Source: Turritopsis dohrnii
Taxonomy: Eukaryota; Cnidaria; Hydrozoa; Anthoathecata; Oceaniidae
NCBI GenBank assembly: GCA_027922465.2
Contig: BQMF02000170.1
Coordinates: 744,001-808,000, forward strand
DNA: 64,000 nt
Direction of reading: 5' to 3'
Made by a program: the position numbers and the translations under genes. Numbering within the stretch: position 1 is the stretch's first letter; each line of letters begins with the position of its first letter. Positions 1 through 17,100 of the stretch are shown here, piece by piece. Below the pieces are notes generated by a model, which saw only the letters and a program-made list of their open reading frames with translations, searched no databases and was not told where the DNA came from.

Positions 1-176
1 TCGCTGATATATGCACTAGTTAGTGCATCTAACCTCGTTTTCATGCAATTGTTACAGTGATAATATGACTTTAATCAAAGATAATGAACTAATGAAAAAA
101 TCGAAACAAGTGTCAGCAGTTTTCTTGTGTGATAATCTCCACGAGAGAGCCAGCCATTACTTCATTTTCTTTGTTA

Positions 177-927
177 CCTTATCGGCCCTTTTTACGCCGG
201 CCCTTATTCCGCCACCTCAACATTTTGCTTTAACGCCACTTAGGGCCGTTATTTACGCCTCAAAAGTAACAAAGAAAAAAAAAATTTTTTTAAGCACAAT
301 TTTTCACTTTTTCTGTTCAAATTCTGTTCATATTACCAAAGCAGTGTCACCGAATCAATTAATTTAGCGAATCTTTGTGAAAATCCTTTCCAAGAAATCG
401 ATCTTGTTGTTGAAAAAACTTCTTAAATCAAAAGCTATTATGTTCTTCAAAGTTTATATTTAGTTTGTATTTTTTCATAAAACCTTAGGGAGAGAAGATT
501 TGGAGCTAACTCGATTTCACAAGTTTAATAAAAAACGATTGTTGGCCGTTGCAAATTCATAGACTGTTTTATGAAACTCGAGAAATTCTCCTGCAAATAT
601 GTTTTCTCCTAAGGTAATATTTGTTCTATACAAAGATCTTGTAAAGGTTTAACAAACTATCGAGAAAAAAATCTTCAAATCTGCATATTACTGTCAGGCT
701 TTTTACTTCAAAAGCCTCTGAAGTCAAATTCTATAAAGCCCATAATGCAATATATTAGAATTAAGACCTGTAAAATCTAAATTTCAACTTTAAAAAATAA
801 CGCCGATTTTTTGAGAAATTTCCATTTTTTTGGCCCTTTTTACGCCGGCCCTTTTTACGCCGGCCTTTTAACGCCGCGCACCAAAATTAACGCCACATTA
901 GGGCCGGCGTAAAAAGGGCCGATAAGG
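177..927. mobile_element. Non-autonomous TIR element, CCTTATCGG termini
   Basis: Near-perfect terminal inverted repeats of about 27 bases begin CCTTATCGGCCCTTTTTACG at the left end and are mirrored at the right end. The element is flanked by TA on both sides, consistent with a TA target duplication. The interior is AT-rich with extra GCCGGCC-type blocks near both ends and has no transposase-like frame. A short element at 41009-41189 has the same CCTTATC termini. The superfamily is not assigned. Confidence 0.75.
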
Positions 928-994
928 TAATAATAAACAGCTGTTCGTTCCCAGACCGTTTCTCAATTGTTCTATTTCTACTGACAACAGCATA

Positions 995-1354
995 GTGCAA
1001 CCCTCAGTTCATTGTTTTTAAGCTACTTTTCATACAAAAGCTCCCAGCAGAACGATTCAATTAGGTATCTCGGCCCTAAAATTTGGAACATAATTCCGGA
1101 GCACATCAAAAATGCAAGCACTCTAGAAAACTTCAAACATGAAATAAAATTCTGGAAACCAACAAACTGTCCTTGCAGACTTTGCAGGGATTACATTGCT
1201 AATGTAGGATTTATTTGATGATTTAATGATTTATCTGATGTTATTTTTCGGTGTAAATAGACCAATTTATGTTGTGTCTGTATATATATGTATATAATCT
1301 ATATTCATATTGTAAACCGAAGTAAAATAAAGTGTTAATAATAATAATAATAAT
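995..1354 (+). pseudogene. 3' end of a LINE retrotransposon
   Basis: The frame at 1012-1218 encodes the C-terminal tail typical of non-LTR retrotransposon ORF2 proteins: an IRYLGPKIWN block, then PEHIKNASTLENFKHEIKFW and a CPCRLC cysteine cluster before the stop. It is followed by an AT-rich 3' UTR and an (AAT)n tail near 1336-1354, as expected for a 5'-truncated insertion. No reverse transcriptase or endonuclease remains. The left boundary is approximate. Confidence 0.7.
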
Positions 1355-2420
1355 TTATGGGCGACGTTCTAATAACAGGTTGGAGAACTAACTCTATAAA
1401 CTGTGATCAAAATATGGCGGTCAAATCGAACTTCAAGGCAGTGTTTTTCTGCAAGATATATCTCGAGATCCAATTTGTCATCATATTCAAAGTGGTGAGA
1501 TGATAGCGCATCAAACCCTAGGTTTGGGGTTGCACATCATCCAGTAGAATAGGAAAAATTGGAGAAATTCTAAACAGAGGTTTTCTTTACATTTCTTCAT
1601 CAATAATTACCAAAGCTGAAGAAAAGTTTTTTTTAAATATGATGTTCCACACAATGTTGTGATCGTGCAAAGCTGTTCATATATTGGAAAGTTATAGCCT
1701 CGGCCAACATTGTGTCAAGTTTATGGCCAGAGTTTAGATTAGGAGTTAGGGTTATGGTTAGGGGTTAGGACTTGCGATTGGAGTTTGGGTTAGGGCTACG
1801 GTTACATTTGGGCCAATAATGGTCATATCACCTCGACGCGTATTTCTGCACAACATTGCACGTATGTCCAACATTGTTTGAAACATCGAGAAAGTCTTTA
1901 AAAGTTGTTTGTTATTTAGGGGATTTTTCAATAGAAAATAACGTCACATTAGAAAATAATGCCGCACTGTGGTTTCAATATATGTAGAAAGTAACATTGA
2001 CTTAGAAATTAAATGGATTACGACCATAAAGTCTTCCTTGTAGACCATCAGAAAAAAAATATTGAAAAGTAAAATGATGCGTATTGAACGCAGGCTATAT
2101 CTTACGTGAACACAGACTTACATCTCACGTAAACAATTACATAAACAAAAACCTGTCAATAGAAAACAAACAAACAAACAAACACAAGAAAAAAGTAACT
2201 AAAAATACAGAATATGAGAGAATCCCTGATCGAACGGTCACATATATATAAATACCAAACTCACCTCAAAGAAACTCAACTTATTTAAAGTAAATTCATT
2301 GAGTACGTTAATAACTGGATCGCTACAGAATATTGTTTTTCTACCAGAAAAATATGGAAACGAGATTGACTGATTAAAACCGACGATGTTTGAAAACCCA
2401 ACAGACAAAATCGCCCCAAG
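1355..2420. other. Intergenic, no gene recognised
   Basis: No convincing coding frame is visible. The only structure noted is a degenerate run of GGTTAGGG-like words at about 1738-1805, entered separately. Confidence 0.5.
1738..1805 (+). repeat. Degenerate TTAGGG-like tract
   Basis: Several GTTAGGG, GGTTAGG and GGGTTAGGG words occur within about 70 bases. This could be a decayed interstitial telomere-like repeat or chance in a G/T-rich stretch. The array is short and imperfect. Confidence 0.3.
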
Positions 2421-2494
2421 TCACTGCGATGAAGAGTATTTTTTATTGAAATAAGTGTGTATGTTTCTGTAGAAATGCACTCATTCGCAGTGAT
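2421..2494. mobile_element. Short MITE, TCACTGCGANGAAG family, copy 1
   Basis: An imperfect palindrome runs from TCACTGCGATGAAGAG to CATTCGCAGTGA, with the CTGTAGAAATGCAC core typical of the family. It lies just downstream of the stop codon of the synaptophysin-like gene. On the minus strand it carries AATAAA (plus-strand TTTATT at about 2442-2447), about 175 bases after that stop, so it may supply the poly(A) signal. Confidence 0.8.
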
Positions 2495-2619
2495 CTTTCA
2501 ACAAATTTGCCAGCTGGGAACAAGCATACTAAATTATGATACAGAATGAACAACCCGCGAAAGAGAGTTAAAAAACAAAAAAATCAGAAAAAAAACAACA
2601 TAGCATTTCATCTGCAGCT

Positions 2620-7689
<5,070 letters not shown>

Positions 7690-9780
7690 ATTATAACTTT
7701 AATTTTACAATGTATTCCTTGTTGTTTCGTTAGGTTGGATTGTTCTGTTTTGCCACTTTGTTGTTTCTCTAAGGTTGAATCGCTCTGTTTTGCCGCTCTG
7801 AAGCAAATGAAGCGCCTCCTTCAGAAATTTGCTGACATAACACAAGTTCCTCAATCCAATTTAAACATTTTGGTGAGATTCGATACATGACACCACTAAA
7901 GTGTGCGAAAGAATTTGTCAAACCATCGGAAACACGACACCCTAATACCTTTGATTGAGAGATGACTTTCAGCAGAATTTGTATGTTCTTGTGTAAGGCT
8001 ACTAAATTTTTCTTCATACATTGTATCGTGCAGTCACTCGGTTCATCCAGGCACTAAACAGCACCGCCATATTGTTGACGAGACATGAAAATTCTGAAAG
8101 AAATATTTTGGATTGAGTTTTTTTACGCAAGTCAAAATTCAATAATCTTATAAAAAAGAAGCGTGTAAAAAATATTCGAGGTTATTAAATATTTGTATGG
8201 TGAAATTAAAATTGTCAATTATAGCGCGGTCAATATCGTTCCACATGAAAATTGTAAACGTTCAAAAATTGTCGAAAAACCTCTTTATCTTGTATAATAA
8301 AAAATTGACTATTTTATCATTTACTTTTAATGAATTTTGTTTTCTCAAACAAACGCCCTCCTCTTGCTGAATGAAAGGCCATCTCAAGAAATCTACTTCC
8401 TTGCCATTCTTCGAAATTCTAGTTCCTTGAGAACAAACCTAAATAAAAGAGAATTAAGTTGAAAATTAAGTTGAATTGAATTGAAATGTTTTATTTAACG
8501 TTTGTTTGAAATACGAAGAGACTAAAAAAAGGTGGCTGACATTAACGATGCAACGTAATGCTACCGCTCGCATTCATTCAAAAGGAATGAACAAGTAACG
8601 AGAATTAATTTTCTTTCTATTTTTTCCTCATAGAAAATATTGAAATAATGTTATAAAGGAACTCGAATTTTCTGTAAAACAGTTGAATCACGCTATCTCG
8701 AACTCTCAATGTCAACTGTAGATACCAACTTACCAAAGATCATGCAGTATTAAAGTTTATGATAAAATCAGATGTAAATATAATAAAAGCCACATTTAGT
8801 TATGGAACTGGACGGTGATTCAGTGATTTTTGAAATATAATAAATGACACATCACCTTTCATCAAAGTGCAGACACATCATTGAACGTTCCTGGAATCCG
8901 TCTTGGCGCAATCTTAACTCATGCACTTGGGTGACCATTCAGTTCATCGGTCATGTCTTAATTCCATTTGGTATGCAGATGTGTTACGTAGTCATCCAAT
9001 TCATCCTGCTTCAGAACAAGATGAATTGGATGAATCAGAGAGGAAGACCAAAAGTTTGTACATTATATTATTTACTTTTCCAATTCGTCAAAAGCCTATC
9101 ATTTTGCCATACTGTTGCATAATAGATCTTTGTTATTCAGATCATCCCTGTCTGCTTCTCTTTGGATCGAACAAGATGAGATGGATGAGTTGGATAGGTA
9201 AAAGTATAACCCTAATGAGAACATTCTCAATACGGGATTAAAATCATGACAATCAACAATGTATCAAATCGTTGATGCAAATTGACTCAACCTAAGTCAA
9301 ATTGACTTAACCTAAGTCGTACAGCGTGAAAAGGAAACACTGATTCCAGAATGATAGACCAAGAAAGCAAATAGAATTAACTGTTCTCCTGTTCTGACAC
9401 TAAGTGTCATCATGACTTTATACTGGACACAGAACCTAAGTACAACCCGATCTGTAGAAGATACACTTCAACCACAAACGGTATAAAACAACAGGTCAAA
9501 TAAACGGTTCATTCAGAGTGATCATTGATTCAGACTTGAGTTTCTAAGATCAATTTCCATCAGAATCAAACAGCAAAAACAAAATTAGGCTCATCATGTG
9601 CAATATGCTTGACCGATGATGAAACGTAACCCAAATTAAATCATCAAACGCATGACATGAAAATTCTTTAATCATATTATCATAATCATCTTCCAACGGG
9701 AGGGAGATATCTGAACGTATTTAACGTATTTATATGAACATGTCTAGAAGTTAATATTTTCCGATTCAACTACGCCAATA
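7690..9780. other. Intergenic, upstream of the synaptophysin-like gene
   Basis: No coding region is supported. The stretch should contain the promoter of the synaptophysin-like gene, but no clear TATA or initiator was identified. A short inverted repeat (TCATCCAATTCATC against GATGAATTGGATGA) at about 8992-9036 can form a hairpin. Confidence 0.45.
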
Positions 9781-9799
9781 TTGTATTTCTCGCGTCTCG

Positions 9800-10950
9800 T
9801 GATATCTGTCGATTGATACAAGCACTATGCCAACTTTGTGGAAGTCTGCCAGAGTCACACTAATCTTCAAATCTGGAAACCCTGACTTACCACAAAATTA
9901 TCGTCCCATATCAGTGCTACCCGTCCTCTCAAAAATTCTGGAAGAAAATTATTGGAGAAATTATTTCCTCGCCTACCGAGATCTCGCTTATCAATACGCG
10001 AGATCCCGCTTACCGGGATGTTTTTTTTTATCATATGAACGAAATATCATTGTTCATAACAATTCTTAAGAGAGGCGAGATCTCGGCAAGTGGAGCGTCA
10101 AAAAGTTTCCCCGCTTACCGAGACATTTTTTTCCCATATGAACAGCCCCTCAATACAAATTTCAACCGTTCCTACAAACTTGCCTGCAGTCGACTACGTC
10201 TACTCCAGAGTGTTCGTAGTTTGTTAAACGTCGATGCTGCGACAAAGATTTATAACATGATGATACTGCCACTGTTGACTTATTCGGGTCCAGTAAAGTC
10301 AGGGTTTACCAATACTCAGAAAGAACTTTTGTCCTCACTCACCCGTCGAGCGAGTGCGATAACACTTGGTGGAAATGTCAAAAATGTCTTCCAAGAAGTG
10401 AACAAACAAAATTGTGTGTTAGTAAAGAAATGTCTGGGTGAGAAAACTGGAAGCTACACCTTTAACAGATACTTTGAAATATTTAAACATGGCCGGTGTA
10501 CTCGAAATAACAATCATATGATTAAACTAAAATCAGTTAAACTGGAAGTTGCTAGAAAAAGTCTTTATTTCAACGGTGCTAAATTGTTCAATAGCCTCCC
10601 ACGAGAGATAAGACTGAAAAACAGCCTGGCTGAATTTCAGTCTTCTCTCTCTGAACACCTTTTTTGATTTTAAAGTATTAATATAGCGTGCGCCATCTAT
10701 CTATCTATCCTAACCTTCATTTTTTTTCATTCGTCGATTTATGTGACAAGCTGTATTATAACCTAGAATTGATTATGTATTTTAATAAAATTTTAGTCTT
10801 TTTAGCCTTTTGCCTTGTTCGTTTTCTTTTTCTTAATAACAGGACAAACTTGGAAAGAAGTATTGCTGTATATATTGTATATATTTGTAAATACTTTAGT
10901 TTTTATCCTGTATAAAGATTCAGAAATAAATAAAAATAAAATAAATCGTC
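9800..10950 (+). pseudogene. Degenerate LINE reverse transcriptase with internal deletion and insertion
   Basis: The frame from 9827 encodes the N-terminal RT motif SARVTLIFKSGNPDLPQNYR followed by PISVLPVLSKILE. Homology then stops at about 9960. After about 190 bases of unrelated sequence it resumes near 10150 with a LINE ORF2 C-terminal region (LNVDAATKIYNMMILPLLTY, then FNSLPREIRLKNSLAEFQ) ending at a stop at 10665-10667. The palm domain with the YxDD motif is missing. The spacer ends in CATATGAACAGCCCCT, the terminus of the TIR element at 39331-39705, so a MITE probably inserted here. An A-rich 3' tail ends near 10950. Confidence 0.75.
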
Positions 10951-11007
10951 ACTTGTGCGTTTCAACTCAAGGCAATAGAATCATTGTTTATTATTGAATA
11001 GTATTGT

Positions 11008-11080
11008 GCAGTGATGGCGTAGTAGCAGTACGTTCGAGTTTGCTTTGGATCTATGTTCGATTCCCATATAGAACAATGCT
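11008..11080 (+). repeat. tRNA-derived SINE-like fragment
   Basis: An A-box-like TGGCGTAGTAGCAGTACG is followed at about 35 bases by a B-box-like TGTTCGATTCCC, the spacing of an RNA polymerase III promoter. No clean cloverleaf can be drawn, so it is probably a decayed SINE head rather than a functional tRNA. The 3' limit is not defined. Confidence 0.5.
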
Positions 11081-11547
11081 ACAATCGAGTTCCTGTATCT
11101 CCAACCTCAATGGATCGGATTAATAGTTCGAGTTTTTGAGATAACAATAGTCAACTGTATTTTTAACTGTAACTCTAAAGTCAACCAAAAACTCAAAACA
11201 AAAACCACACATCCAAAACCCTGTTATTAACTGTTCTCTCATGTCATTTAATTAGTCAATTTACATGAGAGAAATACAAAGGAAATGACAAAGAATGTCA
11301 TTTTATGTCACCATTTAAAACATATTGGTTTGAAATACAATGTGAAAGTGAAGGTGGGAAAGGACCATTTTCAGCTGAAGAATCTGTCACAACATTGGAG
11401 TCAATAAAAATCTTAAGATTTGAAACAATTTACTAATAAATCACTCATAACAATATACACTAAGATACAATTTTACTAGTTTGTTTCATGTTTGTTCGTG
11501 GCCTTTTAATAATACATAATGATGTTCTTGATATGTGTGAATGAAAA

Positions 11548-11800
11548 TTAAATTTTTTGTTTTACAAGAATCAGTCCTTGCTGGTTTTTGCACAATCTTG
11601 ACCTAACATTCCTGAAACGTTCATAAATAATCATGTTTATCTCCTTCACAGTCGCGATAAATATTATCCCATCGCAAAAACTATTTGCAAATATACCAAT
11701 TGCCATGTGGTTTGCGACTGCATTGTATGGTTCAGAAGAATGCTGAAAACTCAAAGTTGCCGAAAAGAATTAACAAGCCATTGGGTATACCAGTTGAAGA
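11548..11800 (-). pseudogene. GPCR pseudogene fragment (TM6-TM7), related to the gene at 17101
   Basis: The minus strand encodes FANSFCDGIIFIATVKEIN, nearly the TM7/helix-8 segment of the intact GPCR-like gene (YANKFCDGIIYMATVKEIN). Upstream, GIPNGLLIL in another frame matches the TM6 segment GIPTGLVIL, so there is a frameshift between them. The N-terminal five helices are absent. The fragment stops where a long inverted repeat starts at about 11820. That layout suggests an inverted duplication whose left GPCR copy has decayed. Confidence 0.75.
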
Positions 11801-12210
11801 ATAAATGCACATATTGAAATGACCTCGAACCCAGGGTCTCTTGCCTTTTCGATATACTGATAGCGGCGAAGAAGACCCTGGCGAACGCTACTGAATTAAG
11901 GAATGTTATTAGCTGAAAATATTACAACGACAGCAGGATTTTCGAGCAAAAAGAGGAAATCGTCCGAGTTACTGCTGAAGAAGATAAGAATTGGAGTCCA
12001 AAAATTTAATTATTCAAATTAACATTATTTTAGCTATCATTTCAATAAAGCACTGGTATGGTAGCATTACGTATTTACAATGAGAAAGGCTAACAACAAA
12101 AGTTCTTGGAATAATCAACAAGTAGTGAACAAGATAAATTTTCATGTTCTTTTGACTTATAAAACAACAGAATAGTGATGAATTATGACAGTCTTTTTTA
12201 CAAGAATATA

Positions 12211-13060
12211 CCCAGCGGGCACAAGGCGTCTTTGAGACGTCTTATTTTAATCGTAAAATGGTCGTTTGCTTTCCAGATCACTTTGGGACGTCGTAGGGAC
12301 GTCTGAAACGGGACGTCGCAATTGGGATCCTTTTACGACGTTTTTGGGACTTATACGGATTGAATAACGACCTTCGAAACAATTGTAAATTTAAGATCAT
12401 TTTGCGACGTCGTTGGGACGTCTGAAACGGGGCGTCACAATTGGGATCCTTTTACGACGTTTTTAGGACGTCCTTATACGGATTGCATAACGACCTTCAA
12501 AACAATTATAAACTTAAGATCATTTTGGGACGTCGTAGGAACGTCTGAAACGGGACGTCGCAATTGGGATCCTTTTACGACGTTTTTGGGAAGTGTTTAT
12601 ACGGATTGAATAACGACCTTCGAAACAATTATAAACTTAAGATCATTTTGGGACGTCGCAGGGACGTCTGAAACGGGACGTCGCAATTGGGATCCTTTTA
12701 CGACGTTTTTGGGACGTCTCTGTTCAGATTCAATAACGACCTTCGAAACAATTATAAACTTTCAAAAGCAATCAGTCTGTATAGAATGATTTATTGTAAA
12801 TGTTTTTAAACGTCTTGACAACATGCAGCGGTGGCATAACGGTTACGAGTTCGGCTCGCACACCAGAGGTTCCAGGTTCGGGTCCGCCTGTGGCCTATTA
12901 TAGTTTTTGAAAGAGTAAATTTCATAATCCTGCGACGTCGTTACGATGTCGTTGGGATGTCATCGAGACGTCTCAATGAAGATGTAATTGGGACGTCTTT
13001 TGAGATTCCCACTTCGCGACCATTTTACGACGTCTTTACGACGTCTTTGTGCCCGCTGGG
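12211..13060. mobile_element. TIR element with CCCAGCGGGCACAA ends and internal tandem repeats
   Basis: It begins CCCAGCGGGCACAAGGCGTC and ends with the inverse TTTGTGCCCGCTGGG, flanked by TA. The interior holds about four head-to-tail copies of a unit of about 122 bases, each with GGGACGTC, GCAATTGGGATCC and TTTTACGACG words. Next is a tRNA-like block (12825-12896) and another GACGTC-rich stretch. No transposase frame is seen. The matching place in the right arm of the inverted repeat (about 15710) lacks the element, consistent with insertion after the duplication. Confidence 0.8.
12825..12896 (+). repeat. tRNA-like block inside the TIR element
   Basis: It contains an A-box-like TGGCATAACGGTTACGAG and a B-box-like GGTTCGGGTCC at tRNA spacing. 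The acceptor ends do not pair well, so a functional tRNA is unlikely. It may be a captured tRNA or SINE head that gives the element a Pol III promoter. Confidence 0.5.
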
Positions 13061-13404
13061 TAGTTTCTAAGAACTTTAATTGTAGGCCCACACACATGTG
13101 CTAAAATTTAAGAGCATCTTCAAACATTCATATGATTTATGAATATTATCAACAATACAGCTACAGAAATCACAAATATCTGTTGAAATATTTACTGATC
13201 ATAGATTGACCTATAGATCCACTATTTAAATATCATAAAGTTATTAAATGTACAAAATTTCCATTCACTCAAATTCCTTATGTTAGATTTTAGTGGCTTC
13301 AGTTGATGAATATATAAATCACCACAAATTGTTCAATATGTGGGTCTAAAGAAAGCATTGCAATCCAGAAATGAAAAACTAAAACAAGCATGTGCACATA
13401 CATA

Positions 13405-14394
13405 CAGTGTGTCCCAGAGAATTTCGATCTGAGATTTTAACAGATCATAACTTTTCACACATATATCAGATTTCAGCAATTCTTGCACCATTCGATAGGA
13501 TTTTATTCATAGATTTTAAAAATATACATTTTGTTCTTCAAAACCTTTTAGCTTGAAAACAATTAAGGATTTTACCATGAAAAAACCCAATAATCTTCTT
13601 AATAGTTAATTAACACATCTTTCAATAACAGCTATCAAAGGTCATTATCAAAAACAATATCAAAGTCAAGTGACTGTAAAACACAAGAGTCATTAAAAAC
13701 AAAACTTTAAGCTGTCTCAACATGTCCCCCGTTTCTCTGGACACAATGATTTGCTCTTGCTGTCATGCAGAGTGGTGAATAAAATTTTGATTTTGTCTAA
13801 GATTATTTGCTGCGTCAACAATTTTACTTCTCAACTCTGACAGACTCTGGATCCCAGTGGAGAAAAGTTTTTGTAGCAACTAAAGATTGCTCATATGATT
13901 TCAATTTTGTAGAAGCCCCCGTCTCACAATTTTTAACTTTGTGATGAGACTATAATTTTAGTGTGTTCAAAAACACCACGAGATGTTCTTAATAAACAAA
14001 AGAATAATCGCACGTGAAAACTTACGTTTATTAACCATTAAGGAGTTATAAAACGGAGGGTATGCATCTACCGGTTTCAAACCATCAAACTTCTCAGTGA
14101 AAACTCTGTTAAAAGCGTTTGGAAGAACGAGACATCACTTGGCCAAAACCTCACCCTCCCAAACAAATTTAACAAGGTTTTGACCGTAAAAATTAGCTGG
14201 TTTGAAACCGGTAGATGCATATACAGAACGTGACAGTTTAAAGAAATCCTTTTTACTAAATTATTTAAAGTATAGGTTTTTAAAATCCTTGAAAGAAATC
14301 CTATCGAATGATGTAAAAATCTCTAACATCTAATATATGTGTGAAAAGTTGTATCTTGTTAAAATCTCAGACCGAAATTCACTGGGACACACTG
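13405..14394. mobile_element. Degenerate mariner-like (Tc1/mariner-type) element
   Basis: The terminal inverted repeats CAGTGTGTCCCAGAGAATTT and its inverse are flanked by TA on both sides, as in Tc1/mariner insertions. Subterminal matches extend for over 100 bases. On the minus strand at about 13890-13700 are remnants of transposase-like sequence (a LRSKIVDAANNLRQNQNF-like stretch) without an intact catalytic domain. A small inverted repeat (ATGCATCTACCGGTTTCAAA) lies within at about 14062-14222. Confidence 0.75.
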
Positions 14395-15629
14395 TAGAAT
14401 GTAATCTAATTTTGCTTTAATAAAAATCCCGTGTCGAAAAAAGGTGACGAAAAATATAATCATCGCTCTGATGAACACGAGAAATTTGCTTTTTCTTCTT
14501 TACTGGTATTTTTTTACGTTGCAATTTTTATATCATTGGAAAGCTTATAAAATTTCGCTTCTCATGGTGTAAAAAATTTTTAAAAATGTTTTACTTATAA
14601 AAAGTAATCTACCCTCAAACTCAGAGTCCCGCTTTTTGTGAATCACACTGTATAATAATCGTAAAAAAAGCACATGGCCTCACGCAACTTCGTACTCAGG
14701 GTTTCTTGCCTTTTGCACCAATTAGACAGCAGTAAAGAAGACCCTTCCACAAAAGAAAATATAGATAACCAATAATGGCACACACAGTAAAACAACCTAT
14801 GAAGATAATGCATAATAACAGTGAGAAAAGGTTTTCATGAAATAAGGTTTGAGATGTATTCAAATATATGAAATGATTCAACATTGTTATTTAAATCAAA
14901 ATTTGCTATAAGTTCACTGATCAGTAGATGTATGTCTATTCAAAAGCTCTAGAATTCCTTTTTGTAAGTGTCTATAAAGTTTTGAGTCAGTATATATATA
15001 TGTGTTTGTCACAAATAAAGTCCGAACTTCTTATTGTAAGTGTTTATCACAAATAAAGACAGAAAAACAAAACTTTTAAAATTTGCACAATTCTTTAATC
15101 TATCAATCTTTCTCAAGCGCAAAGTGTCAATATATGCTTATTAATATACTTAAAAATAATATTGAAACAGAATTTGTAAGATATGACATATACATATATG
15201 TTGGAGTGAAATTTGTTGTGTTTGTTTCAAAATTTGTTACTATGTGAATACCGATATTTCAAATTTCAGGGAAATTGATTTTTGGATTGTTATCTTCCCT
15301 TAAATTGTCTCAGTCATTCTTGTCAGCCCATTTTTCTCTCTGTGAAGGTACTTAATACATGACAATTTGCAGGATTTTTATAACCAAGCTGTGTAACGTA
15401 TATAGTTTTAAATCATTACATGGGATCTTGAATCCATAATGGCAGATGGCTTGGTTTTGAGTAAACACAGTTTGTTGTTAAGCTCTTAGTGCAAAGTTTA
15501 CCTTTATCCTTTTATGTATTTTGCTAAAGGATATACAGCTAAAGATATAGAATTCTTAAGTCATTGTATACCTTGCTATCAAAATCCTACAAATTGTGAT
15601 ATATAAAATTAGGTTACATTTTCATTCTA

Positions 15630-16060
15630 TGTATGTGCATATGCTTGTGTTTTTGTTTTTAATTCCATTTCTGGATCGCAAAGCTTTGTTTGGACCCACG
15701 TATTGAACGATTTTCTTATATATTCTTCTAAAAAAGACTATTCTGTTGTGCTACCAGTCAAAAGTGCATGAAAATGTGTCTTGTTCACTTTTAAGAACTT
15801 CGTGTTGTTAGCCTTTCTCATTGCAAATACATAATGCTACCATACGAGTGCTTTGTGAATTGAAATGATAGCTAAAGTAATGTTATTTTGAATAATTAAA
15901 TTTTTAGGCTCCAATTCTTATCTTCCTCATCCTGCGGTAATTGTAATATTTTCAGCCAATAGAATTCATTAATTCAGTAGCGTTCGCCAGGGTCTTCCTT
16001 GGTGCTTTCCGTATATCGAAAAGGCAAGAGACCCTGGGTTCGAGGTTGGGCCTCACGAAG
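15630..16060. repeat. Right arm of a long inverted repeat
   Basis: This is the inverted counterpart of 11820-13400 and ends at the GAACCCAGGGTCTCTTGCC module (inverted). Related copies of that module also appear at about 14690 and 23075-23125. The arm lies about 1 kb upstream of the intact GPCR-like gene. Confidence 0.75.
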
Positions 16061-16507
16061 AATATGACCACGATTAAGAGAATTTTGACCGTAAAATTCA
16101 GCAAAATTTATCATTCTCTGAAATAAAAGTGGTATGCACACTCGCTATTATATATAAGATAATCGAAAAGCTTTTGTTTATTTTAAATAGTTGCATTCTT
16201 GTTTTTTACTTTACCCTACCGTGGCAAAAGATTTATTGAATATATCATATTTATATGAATTTTTGTTTTTTTCTTTCTTTTTTCCTGGTATGTGACATCG
16301 CGAACATTTTTTTTGGGCTTCCTGCTATTTGATACTATGGATTACAACTTCTTTCCAATAACGTTTTGATTCAGAAGCTAAAGGACTTAAATGTTTTAAG
16401 CTTAGAAATAAATAATCATTTCTTTTATATTTTTTTAACAGGACTATTCAATTAGTTTCACAATTTGAAAAAGATTGCGCGTTGAAATTTCCTTGAATTT
16501 ACCAAGA

Positions 16508-16610
16508 ATAAATAAAAATAAATAAATTAATAAATAAATAAACTAATTAATAAATAAATAAACTAATTAATAAATAAATCAGTAAACAAACAAAAAAAAT
16601 AAATACATAA
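16508..16610. repeat. AAAT/AATAA simple repeat
   Basis: The tract consists of repeated AATAAATAAA and AACTAATTAATAAATAAAT words. It is low complexity with no other function visible. Confidence 0.85.
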
Positions 16611-17100
16611 ATACTGCATTCTTAAGCTGAAAAATAACTTCAAAATAAACGTGGATTGTATCATATCCCTTATATCGGATAGGTAGGAACTTCCGATTTG
16701 CGGTTGTTTCATTGAAACGATAAATTCGTAATTAAATCAATAACGCTGAATACAAGTCATCACCATATGCATTAACACAACCTGAAACGTTTTTGGAAAT
16801 ATGAGGGCAGCAAGTGTTATATCTAACTCACTCGTGGTAAATAGGAATGTTTGAAAATCTGGATCAAAGCAGACTGTGAAATGATTTGTTTAGTTTTTGA
16901 TTAAAATAAAAAAATTGTTTTCAATTTTGGAATTTTAGAATTGGAAAAAGAAATCTGCTGCTGGCGCGCAGCAGGAAAAATTAATATAAAGACTTTTTTT
17001 GACTTAAAAACAAGTGCTGTTCCAATGAAATAATATTGAAGGTTTTAAGCGTTTGTAACTAAAAGAATCTCTTCATTTCGCATGGGATGGTTATATTTGA

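Larger units (their letters stand above)
11820..13404. repeat. Left arm of a long inverted repeat
   Basis: The blocks 11820-12210 and about 13320-13400 match, in inverted order, the plus-strand region about 15630-16060. Shared landmarks include GAACCCAGGGTCTCTTGCC, AGCTATCATTTCAAT and ATCCAGAAATG. The arm is interrupted by the TIR element at 12211-13060 and by extra sequence after it. A mariner-like element occupies the centre of the palindrome. Confidence 0.75.

Noticed and set aside
8844..9241. Two overlapping plus frames of 92 and 106 codons
   Set aside because: They are explained by short repeated words (AAGATGAATTGGATGA and its inverse) and show no domain or splice context.
12825..12896. 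Possible functional tRNA gene
   Set aside because: A and B boxes are present but the acceptor stem does not pair and it lies inside a repeat element.
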